A DNA stretch of 64,000 nucleotides from Halobacteriales archaeon QS_4_69_31 (GCA_003021655.1 PXRP01000016.1:1-64000), one strand, 5' to 3'; shown: positions 24,578 to 33,242, counted from the first letter of the stretch. Numbers and translations: made by a program. The notes: generated by a model not told the origin, from the letters alone.

Positions 24578-25891
24578 TCACTCCTCGTCGACGACGTCGA
24601 GTCCGCGGTTGTTGACGGCGTGGGGGTCGAGGCCGACCTCTTCGAGGAACTCCTTGTACTCGCGTTCGCACTGTTCGGCGTCCTGCTGGCGGTCGGAGGC
24701 GTGGTCACACAGCGCGGCGATGTCGTCGGGTACGTCGTTGGTGTGGACGATCCAGTGGTTGATGAGGTCCGACAGCCGCCGGATGGGCGAGGTGAAGTGG
24801 CCGTATATCTCGAAGTTCAGCGCGTGGTGGCCGCCGAAGGGGTCGCTCATGTACTTGGCGCGGGGCATCACGAACATCACCGCCCGCTGGATCTTCGAGA
24901 GCTGGCGCTCGGGGGCCTGTTCGAGGGTCGCGTTGACGGCCTTCCGTGGTTCGTCCCACTTGTCGCCGGGGATGGAGACGCCGTCGAGGTCCTGGATCTC
25001 CTGGAGGGCCTCGTTCCACTCGTCGGGCGAGGGCTGGGGGTGGACCCGGTACATCGCCTCGACGCCCCTGTCCCACATGAGTTCGTGCGTGACGGCCTTG
25101 TTGGCCTTGAGCATGCACTCCTCGATGATGGTGTGGGCGCGGTCCCGGCGCGGATTGAGGACGAGCGAGCCGTCCTCCTTGCGCTGTTCGTGCATCCGGT
25201 CGGCCAGTTCCCAGACGAGCTGGCTCTTCTCGGCCAGGTCCACGTCGGTGTCCGCCAGCAGGTCGTCGGCCACCGCGGGGTCGTCCAAGATCGCCTCACA
25301 CTCCGTGTAGGTCAGCCGGGCGTCCGACCGGATGACCGACTTGTAGATGTCTATCTCCTCGTAGGAGAGCGTCTCGGGGTCGAGGTGCATCTCGACGGTG
25401 TGGGCCAGGCGGTCCTCGTTGGGGACCAGCGAGCAGACGGTCTCGGCCAGTATCGGCGGGAGCATGTGGACCGTGTAGGCCGGCAGGTAGACCGTGTTCC
25501 CGCGTCGTCGCGCGGCCTCCCACATCGCCGTCTCCGGCGTCACGTAGTGGGTGACGTCGGCGATGTGGACCCAGAGGACGAACTCGTCCTCGCGGCGCTC
25601 GACCGAGATGGCGTCGTCGAAGTCCTGGGCGTCGATGGGGTCCGTCGTCCAGGTGGTCATCTCCCGCAGGTCGCGCCGTTCGTCGACCGCGTCGGCGATC
25701 TCTTCCTGGACGCCCTCGGTGCGCCGTTCGGCCTCGTCGAGCACCGCCTCGGGGAAGGCGTCGGGGATCTCGAACTTCTCGAACAGTTCCTCGCGCTTGT
25801 TCGCCAGGTGGCGGGCCAGTTCCGCGTCGATCTCGACTGGTCCCTGGCCCTCGACGGTGCCGGCCTGGGCCTGGGCGTCCTGGTCGGTCAT
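24578..25891 (-). CDS. RNase R/II-type 3'-5' exoribonuclease (RNB domain)
   Basis: A 437-aa protein that is essentially an RNB domain. The metal-binding acidic cluster is DPIDAQDFDDAISVE (four Asp as in RNase II), followed by VHIADVTHYV and the C-terminal HFTSPIRRLSDLINHWI signature. Bacterial RNase R/II have cold-shock and S1 RNA-binding domains; neither is seen here, and the protein is about half their size. It should degrade RNA 3'-5'. The ATG at 25891 (MTDQDAQ) is used. A small zinc protein gene lies 43 bp upstream on the same strand. Confidence 0.92.
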   Translation of the reverse strand: MTDQDAQAQAGTVEGQGPVEIDAELARHLANKREELFEKFEIPDAFPEAVLDEAERRTEGVQEEIADAVDERRDLREMTTWTTDPIDAQDFDDAISVERREDEFVLWVHIADVTHYVTPETAMWEAARRRGNTVYLPAYTVHMLPPILAETVCSLVPNEDRLAHTVEMHLDPETLSYEEIDIYKSVIRSDARLTYTECEAILDDPAVADDLLADTDVDLAEKSQLVWELADRMHEQRKEDGSLVLNPRRDRAHTIIEECMLKANKAVTHELMWDRGVEAMYRVHPQPSPDEWNEALQEIQDLDGVSIPGDKWDEPRKAVNATLEQAPERQLSKIQRAVMFVMPRAKYMSDPFGGHHALNFEIYGHFTSPIRRLSDLINHWIVHTNDVPDDIAALCDHASDRQQDAEQCEREYKEFLEEVGLDPHAVNNRGLDVVDEE

Positions 25892-25934
25892 GTCACCGGC
25901 TATGGCGACCGGCGCTATAGGCTTTCGGTGGTGG

Positions 25935-26231
25935 TCACCCTTCGACGGACCCGTCGCGTTCCTCGGCGAGCGCGAGGTACTCGGCGAGGAACTCGGTCCG
26001 GTCGTCCCCGGTCGCGGTCTCGGCGTCCTCCAGCAGCGATTCGAGGTCGCCCCGGGGCTGGTGACACCGCCGGCGGTCACAGGGCTTGCAGAGGTACTCG
26101 AACTCCTTGTCACGGCGGTTCCAGCGGTCGCCGTACTTGTCGTACTCGCGGGCCTTCGAGCGGGGGACCGTCTCGCCACAGGCGATGCAGGTGACGTCCC
26201 GGCCCCGCCCCCCGTCCGGGGAGCGCCACAT
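25935..26231 (-). CDS. Small zinc-finger protein (DUF7562-like)
   Basis: A 98-aa protein with CIACGETVPRSKAREYDKYG and CKPCDRRRCH: two CxxC pairs 28 residues apart form a probable zinc site, with an aromatic/basic region between them (DRWNRRDKEFEYL) that could bind nucleic acid. An acidic helical tail follows. It lies directly upstream of the RNase R-like gene and may be co-transcribed. RNA binding is a guess from context. Confidence 0.75.
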   Translation of the reverse strand: MWRSPDGGRGRDVTCIACGETVPRSKAREYDKYGDRWNRRDKEFEYLCKPCDRRRCHQPRGDLESLLEDAETATGDDRTEFLAEYLALAEERDGSVEG

Positions 26232-26340
26232 ACCCCCTGCTTCGCACGAGGGGCACTTAGCAGTTTTCGCACGCCGGCGAGACTCGCCTCCGGGTCGCCT
26301 GTCGACCCCGTCGACCGTCTCCCTCCGTTCGACGGGGCGT

Positions 26341-26350
26341 TTATATATCC
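26341..26350 (-). promoter_or_regulatory. TATA-box-like element TTTATATATC
   Basis: This is the strongest TATA-like word in the area. On the minus strand (GATATATAAA) it lies 110 bp before the zinc-finger gene; on the plus strand it lies 100 bp before the DoxX remnant. Either gene could use it with a leader. The direction is uncertain. Confidence 0.4.
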
Positions 26351-26452
26351 GGTCGAACGAGGCCGGCGCAGTCCCCCGATTCTCGCTCGCCGGGAACAGC
26401 CTCCGTTTTACATGTGGTTCGCGGACCGACGTTCAGATGTGAGGTGATGATT

Positions 26453-26697
26453 ATGGCAACCAACACGGCCGACCCGTTCGCGAGCGAGTTCGCGTTCGGC
26501 GGAGCCGTTTTCATGGTCCTGTTCTGGGTCGGCAACGCCGACTTCGCACACGGGCTGGTCAGCGGCGACTTCATGGGCCTGCTGTTGTCGTGACGATGGC
26601 GGCGCTGGCCGCCGGTCGCTACTACGGGCTGGACGCGGTCGTCGAGCGGACCGAGTTCGTGAAACAGCGCCCGAGACTGACGTACCTGCTCGGCTGA
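26453..26697 (+). pseudogene. Split and shortened DoxX-family membrane protein
   Basis: The first frame (26453-26593, 46 aa, preceded by a good GAGGTGA ribosome site) encodes FAFGGAVFMVLFWVGN and FAHGLVSGDFMGLLL. The second frame starts at 26596 in another phase and encodes AALAAGRYYGLDAVVERTEF then a terminal LTYLLG, which is the typical end of haloarchaeal DoxX proteins (GRxxGLDAVIE...YLLG). Joined they give about 80 residues, half a normal DoxX, so there is both an internal deletion and a frameshift. The alternative is two coupled micro-proteins, since the second also has an ATG. Confidence 0.6.
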
Positions 26698-26708
26698 GGT
26701 GACACACT

Positions 26709-26999
26709 ATGACCTACGACACCATCGACAAAGCGGCACTGGCGGCGAGCGGCGCACTGATGCTCATCGGCATCGTCGTCCTGGGGGTCGTCGAGCGCCT
26801 CGACGGCCCGCCCTACGGGGCGGCACCGGTGACCAACGACGCCGGCGAGGTGGTCGCGACGCCCCTCGTCGACCCCACCCTCAGGACCGGCCTCGTCATC
26901 GCGGGGCTCGTGGTCCTGTTCGTCTGGGGGCTCTACCGGATGGCGTCGGCCCGCGTCGAAGCGGACGACACCCGGCAGACGGGCGTCACGGCCGACTGA
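26709..26999 (+). CDS. Two-helix membrane protein downstream of DoxX remnant
   Basis: A 96-aa protein with helices at about 11-29 and 61-80 joined by an extracellular loop (RLDGPPYGAAPVTNDAGEVV). A GAGGTGA ribosome-binding sequence overlaps the preceding stop codon, so it belongs to the DoxX operon. It may have been an accessory subunit of the DoxX-type quinone-linked system; that is inference from position only. Intact reading frame. Confidence 0.65.
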   Translation: MTYDTIDKAALAASGALMLIGIVVLGVVERLDGPPYGAAPVTNDAGEVVATPLVDPTLRTGLVIAGLVVLFVWGLYRMASARVEADDTRQTGVTAD

Positions 27000-27082
27000 C
27001 GTCCCCTTCTGACGTTTCGTACCGGGCCAGTCTGACGTGTGTCTGACGGGTAGTTTTGCCACTGTACCGCGAACCGTCCGGT

Positions 27083-27979
27083 ATGGCAAGCCTGACGGAA
27101 GTCTACGAGGGGCGCGTCCGCACGGCGGCGACCCCCCGGCGGCTGTACTTCGGGGCGAGTCTCTTCGCGGTCGGAACGGCGATGGTCGTCGGGAGCATCG
27201 CCGTGGCGACGACGGGCGTCGCCGCACAGTTCGGACTCGGGCTGGTCGAGGCGCGGCGGGTCGCCGGCATCCTCGCCGGCGTCGGCCTGCCGGCGGCGTT
27301 TCTGGGCGTGTTCACGGTCCTGCCCGCGGGGGCGACCACCCGCGCGGCGTCGGTCATCGGGGCCAGCGTGAGCGGCCTCGGCGTCGCCATGTTCCGCGTC
27401 GCCTACCCCGAGCAGTGGTTCGGTGCCGGCGACCCGCTGGCGGTCGCGACCGTCCTCGTCTACTTCGCGGGCGCCGTCACGACGCTGGGCTGTCTGTTCG
27501 CCGGCCTCGCAACGTTCAAGACGCGCAACGACCCCGGCGGGACCGCCCGCATGGAGATCACCGAGGAGGGCGGCGTCCGACTCGTCGAGGAGGCCGGCGG
27601 CGTCCCGGGGTCGGCGTTCGGTAGCGTCGGCCTATTCGGGTCCGACCCCGACGGCGACGTCCGGACACAGACCAACCGCGAGACCCCGCCCGGCCCCGAA
27701 ACCGACGACGAAGACGACGCCGAGATACTGACCGACGGGCGGACCCGGGCGGGCGGCGCGACCGCCGACGGCGGTTCGGCCGTCGCCGACGACGGCGCGT
27801 TCAGGGACGCGGAGTTCCTCGAAACCGCACAGCACCGGGGTCGTCCCGACGCCTACTGCGGGAACTGCGCCCACTTCGAGTACGTCAAAGTCGACGGGGA
27901 TATCACGCCCTACTGCGGGCTCCACGACGAACTGATGGAGGACATGAACGCCTGTCGCGAGTGGACGGAAGCGGAGTGA
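27083..27979 (+). CDS. DUF7139-like four-helix membrane protein with C-terminal Cys cluster
   Basis: A 298-aa protein. Four hydrophobic helices lie between residues 20 and 150 (for example LYFGASLFAVGTAMVVGSIA, ATVLVYFAGAVTTLGCLFAG). A cytosolic acidic, Gly/Asp-rich linker follows, then YCGNCAHFEYVKVDGD, YCGLH and NACREW: four Cys plus His that probably bind zinc or a cluster. The ATG at 27083 is preferred over the in-frame start at 27056. I recall this family as haloarchaeal DUF7139; role unknown. A T-tract follows the gene. Confidence 0.75.
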   Translation: MASLTEVYEGRVRTAATPRRLYFGASLFAVGTAMVVGSIAVATTGVAAQFGLGLVEARRVAGILAGVGLPAAFLGVFTVLPAGATTRAASVIGASVSGLGVAMFRVAYPEQWFGAGDPLAVATVLVYFAGAVTTLGCLFAGLATFKTRNDPGGTARMEITEEGGVRLVEEAGGVPGSAFGSVGLFGSDPDGDVRTQTNRETPPGPETDDEDDAEILTDGRTRAGGATADGGSAVADDGAFRDAEFLETAQHRGRPDAYCGNCAHFEYVKVDGDITPYCGLHDELMEDMNACREWTEAE

Positions 27980-27988
27980 CGGCTCCCC

Positions 27989-27994
27989 TTTTTT
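27989..27994 (+). terminator. T6 terminator after the DUF7139-like gene
   Basis: CCCC followed by six T lies ten bases after the stop codon and overlaps the stop codon of the convergent subtilase gene, so the two convergent genes share a minimal spacer. Confidence 0.5.
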
Positions 27995-29771
27995 ACACCG
28001 ACTTCGAGTCGGCGGTACTGTTCCCGGCGTCGTCGGTGACGGTCAGTTCGATCTCCGCGGCGTTGCCTTTCGTGCGGACCTCGTCGCTGCCGGAGGCGCT
28101 GGACCCCGACACGGACGTGCTGGCCGAATCCAGCACCGAGCCGCCCGAATCGAGCATCTCGACGGTGACCGACGAGAGGTCGCCGTCACTGTCCGAGACG
28201 GCCCAGTCGACGGTGTAGCGCTCCCACGCGGGGTTGCTGTTGTCCGTCAGGCTGAACGTGTCGATGGCCGGCGCCGAACTGGTGCTCTCGGTCTCGCTGA
28301 CCGACGCCGTGTCCGAGCCGGTGTTGCCGGCGCCGTCCGTGACCGTCGCCTCGACGGTGTAGCTGTTGCCCGAGCCGTCGTCGCCGGCGGCGACCAGCCG
28401 CGTCGTGCCGCTGGCCGTGTCGCCGCTGACGCTGACGGTCGCGGAGTCCTCCGTGGAGCCGTCCGAATCCTGCGTCAACACGAGGTCGACGCTGGAGAGG
28501 TCGCCGTCCGCGTCGCTGACCGACCAGTCGGCGTCGAACTCGGCGTCGCCGTCGCTGGTCTCGACCTCCGACGCCGAGAGGCTGTCGACCGTCGGCGCGC
28601 CATCGGTGCTGCCCCCGAGTGCGGCCGCCACGTCCAGCAGGCCGTTGCCCTGCTCGTTGCTGGAGAGGCCGATGTTCTCGGCCGTCGATGTGAGCTGGTC
28701 GCGGGCCTCGGTGTTGGTGTAGCCGTTGTCCATGAGCTGTGCGCCGGCGCCGCTGACGTGCGGGCAGGCCATCGACGTCCCGGAGTAGGTGTCGTACCCG
28801 CCGATGACCGTCGAGTAGACGTCCCCGCCGGGCGCGGCGAGTTCGACCTCCGACCCCGTCGAGGAGAAACTCGACAGCGTGTCGTCGCTGTCGGTCGAAC
28901 TCACGGCGATGACCGTCGAGTACGCGGCCGGGTAGCCCACGCAGTCGCTGCACGGGCCGTCGTTGCCCGCCGCCGCCACGAGTAGCACGCCCTTGTCGTA
29001 GGCGTACTGACAGGCGTCTTTGACCGTCTGTGACCCCGAGGACGCGCCCAGGCTCATCGACCCGACGTCCCAGCCCTGGTCGGCGGTGTACTCGATACCC
29101 GCCGCGACGTCCGAGAACGACCCCGACCCGCTGTTGTCGAGGACTTTCACCGCGTGCAGCGTCGCCGCCGTCGAGACGCCGATGACCCCCTTCGAGTTGT
29201 CGACGGCGTCGGCGGTGCCCGCACAGTGGGTGCCGTGGTTGTCGTCGTCCGACCACGGGTAGTTACAGTTCGACCCTCTGCAGTTGACGTAGGCTTTGCC
29301 CGACCCCACGTTGGCCTGCAGGTCCGGGTGGTCGTCGTCGATACCGGTGTCGATGATCGCGATGTCGGCGCCCCCCTCGCCGTCGGTGTCGTCGCCGCCG
29401 GTCTCGCCGTCGGCGTGGACCTCGTCGGCGTCGACGCGGTCTATCCCCCACGGCAGCGTCTCGCCGATGGCCTCCATCTGTCCGTCGGCCTCGGTGTACC
29501 GGACGTTCGGGTTCTTCTCCAGGTTCTCCAGTGCCTCCTCGGAGAACTTTCCGGCGACGGCGTCGCCGATGTCGCCGAACTCGAGTACCCGGTGGACCGA
29601 CTCGGCCTGCTTTTTCGCCTTGTCTGTCGCGCTTTTCGTGCTCGTTCCGACGATACTGCGCTCGGTGTTCGCCGCGCTCGCCGGTCCGGCTCCGGCGGCC
29701 ACGACTGCGAACCCCGAGAGGCTCGCTCCGGCGATGAACTCCCGCCTCGAAATGTCTTCGCGTGACATCAT
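27993..29771 (-). CDS. Halolysin-type subtilase (S8) exported by Tat
   Basis: A 592-aa secreted serine protease. Tat signal SRREFIAG; an inhibitor-I9-like propeptide (about 36-100, ending NPNVRYTEADG); catalytic Asp141 (IIDTGID), His179 (HGTHCAG), oxyanion Asn270 (AAAGNDG) and Ser333 (GTSMACPH). After residue 395 come two Ig/PKD-like repeats with matching text (VDWAVSDSDGDLSSVTVEML and ADWSVSDADGDLSSVDLVLT). The two adjacent ATG codons (29771, 29768) make the start ambiguous by one residue. It probably degrades peptides outside the cell. Confidence 0.95.
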   Translation of the reverse strand: MMSREDISRREFIAGASLSGFAVVAAGAGPASAANTERSIVGTSTKSATDKAKKQAESVHRVLEFGDIGDAVAGKFSEEALENLEKNPNVRYTEADGQMEAIGETLPWGIDRVDADEVHADGETGGDDTDGEGGADIAIIDTGIDDDHPDLQANVGSGKAYVNCRGSNCNYPWSDDDNHGTHCAGTADAVDNSKGVIGVSTAATLHAVKVLDNSGSGSFSDVAAGIEYTADQGWDVGSMSLGASSGSQTVKDACQYAYDKGVLLVAAAGNDGPCSDCVGYPAAYSTVIAVSSTDSDDTLSSFSSTGSEVELAAPGGDVYSTVIGGYDTYSGTSMACPHVSGAGAQLMDNGYTNTEARDQLTSTAENIGLSSNEQGNGLLDVAAALGGSTDGAPTVDSLSASEVETSDGDAEFDADWSVSDADGDLSSVDLVLTQDSDGSTEDSATVSVSGDTASGTTRLVAAGDDGSGNSYTVEATVTDGAGNTGSDTASVSETESTSSAPAIDTFSLTDNSNPAWERYTVDWAVSDSDGDLSSVTVEMLDSGGSVLDSASTSVSGSSASGSDEVRTKGNAAEIELTVTDDAGNSTADSKSV

Positions 29772-29970
29772 CTAACGTGCGACCAAGTGCCATATAATTC
29801 TTCGCTTTGACTGACCAGAAGACGGCGAGTAGTGGTACCTGACGACTACGCCGACTCCCCTGCCGGAACCCCGACGAACCGCCGGACTACGGGACCTCGA
29901 CCCGGTTTCCGGCGGGCGCCAGCGGACACGAGTAGCCCCCGAATCAAGCGAGGGTCAAGCAAAGCGAGAC

Positions 29971-30028
29971 CCCCGATGACGAACGGCGAGCGAAGCGAGC
30001 CGTGAGTCGACCGCATCGGGGCTTTCAC
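29971..30028 (+). repeat. Dispersed stem-loop element, copy A
   Basis: CCCCGATG (29971-29978) and CATCGGGG (30014-30021) form a perfect 8-bp outer stem; inside are GAACGGC (29981-29987) and GCCGTGAG (29999-30006). It ends with GGGGCTTTCAC (30018-30028), 108 nt before the TFS start codon. The same words in the same order recur at copies B and C, partly at D, and the GAACGGC/GCCGTGAG hairpin also ends the tnpB gene. Confidence 0.7.
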
Positions 30029-30091
30029 ACCGTCTCTGCGTCCAGTAGCCGGAAACTCCCCTATCTAAACACTGCCCCGGCGCGGACCCGT

Positions 30092-30099
30092 GTATTTAA
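30092..30099 (+). promoter_or_regulatory. TATA box of TFS gene
   Basis: TATTTAAC lies 27-34 nt upstream of the ATG, the distance expected for a leaderless archaeal transcript. Confidence 0.65.
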
Positions 30100-30125
30100 C
30101 AATGGATCCGGCGCTACCAGTCGGC

Positions 30126-30452
30126 ATGGAGTTTTGCGACGACTGCGGTTCGATGATGAAGACCGAAGGGGACCACTGGGTCTGTGGCAGTTGCGGCGCA
30201 CAGAAGGGCCGCAACGAGGAGAAAGAGCAGGCCCAGGCGGTGACGACCCAGGGACAGGAGGAGACGGAGATCGTCGACACCTCCGAGGTCGACGCCGCGG
30301 AGACGACGCCGACGACCAGCGCCGAGTGCCCTGAGTGTGGCAACGACCGGGCACACTACGAGATGAAACAGATCCGGGCGGCCGACGAGAGCGAGACGCG
30401 GTTTTTCACCTGCACCGAGTGCGGCCAGAAGTGGCGCGAAGACGACCACTGA
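30126..30452 (+). CDS. tfs: Transcription factor S (TFS, TFIIS-like cleavage factor)
   Basis: A 108-aa archaeal transcript-cleavage factor. An N-terminal zinc ribbon (FCDDCGSMM...WVCGSCGAQ) is linked by an acidic stretch to the C-terminal TFIIS-type ribbon CPECGNDRAHYEMKQIRAAD followed by ESETRFFTCTECGQKW. The Asp-Glu pair of the loop (AADESETRFF) is the catalytic acidic hairpin that enters the polymerase and rescues backtracked complexes. Leaderless promoter upstream. The next gene starts within four bases of the stop. Confidence 0.93.
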   Translation: MEFCDDCGSMMKTEGDHWVCGSCGAQKGRNEEKEQAQAVTTQGQEETEIVDTSEVDAAETTPTTSAECPECGNDRAHYEMKQIRAADESETRFFTCTECGQKWREDDH

Positions 30453-30455
30453 GTG

Positions 30456-31187
30456 ATGGGCGACCCCGACGGCCCCGACGACCCCGACGGCCCCGACGGT
30501 CCCGACGACCCCGACGGCGCGGATACCCCGGACGCTGGCCCGGACGGGAACGGCACTGACGGCGAGTCGGACACGGACGCGGTGGCCCCGCCGCCGGTGC
30601 CCGGCGACGCGCTCGCGGGGTGGGACCGCACGGAGGCCTCGGTCGAGCGCCTCTACGGGGTCGAGGGCGCCGACGTCCGGGGACACACCCACGTCTACGA
30701 GGACCGCGACCTGCGGGCGGCCGTCCGCGAGGTGACCGGTGGCGCGCTCGACCAGTCGTGGCGCTTTTTCTTCGCGACGCGGCTGGCCTTCCGGCCGCCG
30801 CTATCGCCCGGGGTCCAGCCGACGATGCTCCTCCCAATCGTCCGGAGCGAGGCCGTCACGTCCTTCGTCGAGGACCTCCGGGGCCGGGGCGTCGTCGACG
30901 TCGAGCGCGGGCGGCGCGAGCGGACCCGCACCGAGAGCGGCGAGCGCGTCCGTCTGCGACAGGTGACCGGCGAGGTCCCCATAGACGCCGCGGACGCGGA
31001 CGGGAGCGACGCCGTCCCAGTCGAGGGGTGGGTCGGGGTCTGGCACGACGGGGACATCCTCGTCGCCGGCGGGGCCTACCCGCGGACCTCGCTCGCGCGG
31101 GCGCTGGACGTGACCGACGACCGACTGGACGCGGAGCCCTCTGCCTACCGCGAGGAGCTATTGGCCCTCCTCGCCGGCGTCGGCTGA
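30456..31187 (+). CDS. Haloarchaeal protein of unknown function downstream of TFS
   Basis: A 243-aa protein. The first 45 residues repeat DPDGPDDPDGPDGP, a disordered acidic segment with a matching repetitive DNA tract. The remainder has conserved-looking wording (WRFFFATRLAFRPPLSPGVQ, PTMLLPIVRSEAVTSFVEDL, GVWHDGDILVAGGAYPRTSL) typical of a small alpha/beta fold. It starts three bases after the TFS stop, so it is co-transcribed with TFS. The GTG at 30453 is a possible start, but the ATG at 30456 is preferred. No known domain recognised. Confidence 0.7.
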   Translation: MGDPDGPDDPDGPDGPDDPDGADTPDAGPDGNGTDGESDTDAVAPPPVPGDALAGWDRTEASVERLYGVEGADVRGHTHVYEDRDLRAAVREVTGGALDQSWRFFFATRLAFRPPLSPGVQPTMLLPIVRSEAVTSFVEDLRGRGVVDVERGRRERTRTESGERVRLRQVTGEVPIDAADADGSDAVPVEGWVGVWHDGDILVAGGAYPRTSLARALDVTDDRLDAEPSAYREELLALLAGVG

Positions 31188-31505
31188 GTCGAGCCTGATG
31201 ACGTTCTCGCGGCCGATCCGGAGTTTCTCGACGCGGCCCTCGTCGGTCATCTCCGAGAGGACCCGCGAGGTCTTGGACTTCGACCAGTCGAACGCCTCGA
31301 CGATGTCGCTCTGCCGGGGTTGCCCGTCGTGGTCGGCGAGCACCTCCGCGACCCGGTCGGCGTCGGTCAGCACCGGCTGTGGGTCGATCTCCCCGCCGGC
31401 CGGCGTCCCGTCATCCGAGGCCCTGTCGGCGTCCGACCCGCTCGCGCCCTCGTAGTACCGGTAAACGCCAACGGTGAGGACCCCGACGATGAGGACGGCC
31501 ACCAC
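31158..31505 (-). pseudogene. C-terminal half of a membrane-bound winged-helix regulator
   Basis: About 115 codons remain: a membrane helix (VVAVLIVGVLTVGVYRYYEG), a linker, and a winged helix-turn-helix (RVAEVLADHDGQPRQSDIVE then WSKSKTSRVLSEMTDEGRVE, ending RIGRENVIRL) as in haloarchaeal DUF7343-type regulators. Those proteins normally have a signal peptide and an extracellular sensing domain before the helix; here neither is present and the sequence upstream belongs to another fragment on the opposite strand. It overlaps the preceding gene end by 30 bp. It may still make a short DNA-binding protein. Confidence 0.6.
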
Positions 31506-31519
31506 CGGAAGGGCCCCCC

Positions 31520-31897
31520 GAGGCGCTGAGCGTCTCCGCGTCGCTCTCCGACGGCACCGTCTCGGTGACGGTCACCTACCGGGGCGACGGCGTCGCCGGC
31601 ACGCAGGTCACCGCGAACGGCGACCGCGCCGGACCCACGGACGGCGACGGAACGCTCTCGCTCGGCCTCGACGAGGGGGCGTCCGAACTCGAACTCGAAT
31701 TCCGGCGGGGCGAACTCGAGTTCGCGCGCACCTACCGCGTCGAGAACGGCACTCTGGCGCCCGTCGACCCGGGAGACGGCGACGGCCAGGGCGACGGTGA
31801 CAGCGAGGGCGCCGGAGACGGCGACGGCCAGGGCGACGGTGACAGCGAGGGCGCCGGAGACGGCGACGTTTATAGTTTACGAGCGAAGGTGAGATAG
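31520..31897 (+). pseudogene. Fragment of an extracellular beta-domain protein ending in a repeat
   Basis: The frame reads EALSVSASLSDGTVSVTVTY then GTQVTANGDRAGPTDGDGTL and LEFARTYRVENGTLAPV, an Ig-like/carboxypeptidase-regulatory-like beta domain found in haloarchaeal surface proteins. It lacks a signal peptide and a proper start, and passes into a Gly/Asp repeat and then into the 3' end of trmI. It abuts the truncated regulator head-to-head at about 31515, so a deletion joined two gene pieces here. Confidence 0.5.
31775..31868 (+). repeat. 42-bp tandem repeat, about 2.2 copies
   Basis: The unit starting GGCGACGGCCAGGGCGACGG and ending GGGCGCCGGAGAC is repeated perfectly twice with a partial third. 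It encodes GDGQGDGDSEGAGD and lies directly before the trmI stop codon. Confidence 0.85.
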
Positions 31898-32592
31898 CCG
31901 GTGTGGCCGGCGCCGGCGGTCGAGGGGCGCGAGCCGCGGTCGTCGAAGTCCATCTCCCGCTGGATCGTCTCGAGGGTTTCGACCTGTTCGAGGCCGGCCT
32001 CGCGGGCCGCGGTGGCGACCTCACGGGTCTGTTCGACGAACGGCGAGTAGACGGCGAGGAAGCCGCCGTCGGCGAGCAGGGAGGGTGCGCGGGCGACGAC
32101 CGACGCGGCGTCCCCGGTGTCGAGCGTCACCACGTCGAACGTCCCCAGTTCGTCGAGCGCGTCGGTGATATCGCCCGTCCGGACCTCGACGCGGTCGTCG
32201 ACGCCGGCCAGGCGCATGTTCTCGCGGGCGACCGCGGCGAAGTCGGCGTCCCGTTCGTAGGTCCTGACGGTCGCGCCACAGCGCGCGAGGTAGGCGGCGA
32301 GCACGCCCGTGCCGGTCCCGGCGTCGAGCACGCGGTCGTCGTCCGCGACGCCGGTGTGGCCGACGACCAGTCCCACGTCGCGGGGCATCATCGGCGCGCC
32401 CGTCCGCTCGAAGTGGGCGAACAGGTCCGGCCCTCGCAACGCCCGCGCGGTGAACGACTCGCCGAGATGCGTCTCGACGGTGTCGCCGGGGTCGACCTCC
32501 CCGGGGACTTCGAGCACGCCCAGGTCCGTCTCCAGGGTGTCGCCGGGCGCCAGCAGGTACTCGCGGTCCTCGCGGACGAACAGGAGACTCAC
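31870..32592 (-). CDS. trmI: tRNA (adenine-N1)-methyltransferase TrmI
   Basis: A 240-aa class I methyltransferase that makes m1A in the T-loop of tRNA. The N-terminal small beta domain is followed by [20 protein letters not shown], motif [16 protein letters not shown], acidic ERD in [10 protein letters not shown], and motif [13 protein letters not shown]. This arrangement fits archaeal TrmI/Trm61 homologues. Its ATG overlaps the nac stop codon (ATGA), so the two genes form an operon in the order nac-trmI, which is common in haloarchaea. Confidence 0.92.
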   Translation of the reverse strand: MSLLFVREDREYLLAPGDTLETDLGVLEVPGEVDPGDTVETHLGESFTARALRGPDLFAHFERTGAPMMPRDVGLVVGHTGVADDDRVLDAGTGTGVLAAYLARCGATVRTYERDADFAAVARENMRLAGVDDRVEVRTGDITDALDELGTFDVVTLDTGDAASVVARAPSLLADGGFLAVYSPFVEQTREVATAAREAGLEQVETLETIQREMDFDDRGSRPSTAGAGHTGYLTFARKL

Positions 32593-33014
32593 TGCAGGCT
32601 GCTGATGGCCGCCGCCGGCTCGCCGTCAACGGCTTCGAGCGCCTCGCGTGCCTCGGTTTTGCTGACTCCCGCCTGTTCGGCGACGAGTTCGACGTCCGCC
32701 TCGGGGATCCCGCCGTCGTCGCTCGCGTCGGCCTCGCCGTCATCGGGAGCGTCGGCCTCGCCGTCGTCGCTCGCCTCCTCGGCACCCCCGTCGTCGCCCG
32801 CGTCGCCGAGCGACCGGCTCTCGGGTTCGCCGACGATGGTGTAGGTCTGCTGGCCCTGGGCGTCCATGCGCTGGACGTCCGCGTCGGTGAACACGAGTTC
32901 CTCGTCGGCCGTCCGGATGACGACCTCCTCGGCGTCCAGTTCCTGCATGTCGATGCCCATCTGCTTCATCATCTGCTGCATCTTGCGTGAATCCATGCCG
33001 CCGCCTGGGAACAT
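32589..33014 (-). CDS. nac: Nascent polypeptide-associated complex protein
   Basis: A 141-aa archaeal NAC. The start [20 protein letters not shown] is the family signature; the NAC barrel ([19 protein letters not shown]) follows; a 45-residue Asp/Glu/Ala insert separates it from the UBA domain ([20 protein letters not shown]). It binds ribosomes as a homodimer and shields nascent chains. The insert contains a repeated DDGEAD motif. The ATG at 33014 is chosen because the upstream frame lacks family similarity. Confidence 0.95.
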   Translation of the reverse strand: MFPGGGMDSRKMQQMMKQMGIDMQELDAEEVVIRTADEELVFTDADVQRMDAQGQQTYTIVGEPESRSLGDAGDDGGAEEASDDGEADAPDDGEADASDDGGIPEADVELVAEQAGVSKTEAREALEAVDGEPAAAISSLQ

Positions 33015-33242
33015 ACCCGCACGTCCGATTCCCGCGACAAAAAGCCTTCCCACCCGTCTGTCCGGTCGGACGTGGCCGCTTGCGACTGCGGTTCCACCCG
33101 GCGTCGTAGCGGGGCCGCCGCGGAGAGGGCGGACCCGCGCCGGTCGGGTCGGCCGGCCGGTGGCTGTCGGCCCGCCGCACCCGCCGGTCGCCAGCGGCGG
33201 CGAACCGGGAGGTCCTTACCCGCGTCGGTCGAACGGCCGTCG

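Larger units (their letters stand above)
29772..30125. other. 354-bp intergenic region with dispersed element and TFS promoter
   Basis: This spacer between the divergent subtilase and TFS genes carries the subtilase promoter region, the dispersed stem-loop element copy A (29971-30028) and the TFS TATA box (30092-30099). No reading frame with coding character is present. Confidence 0.55.
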
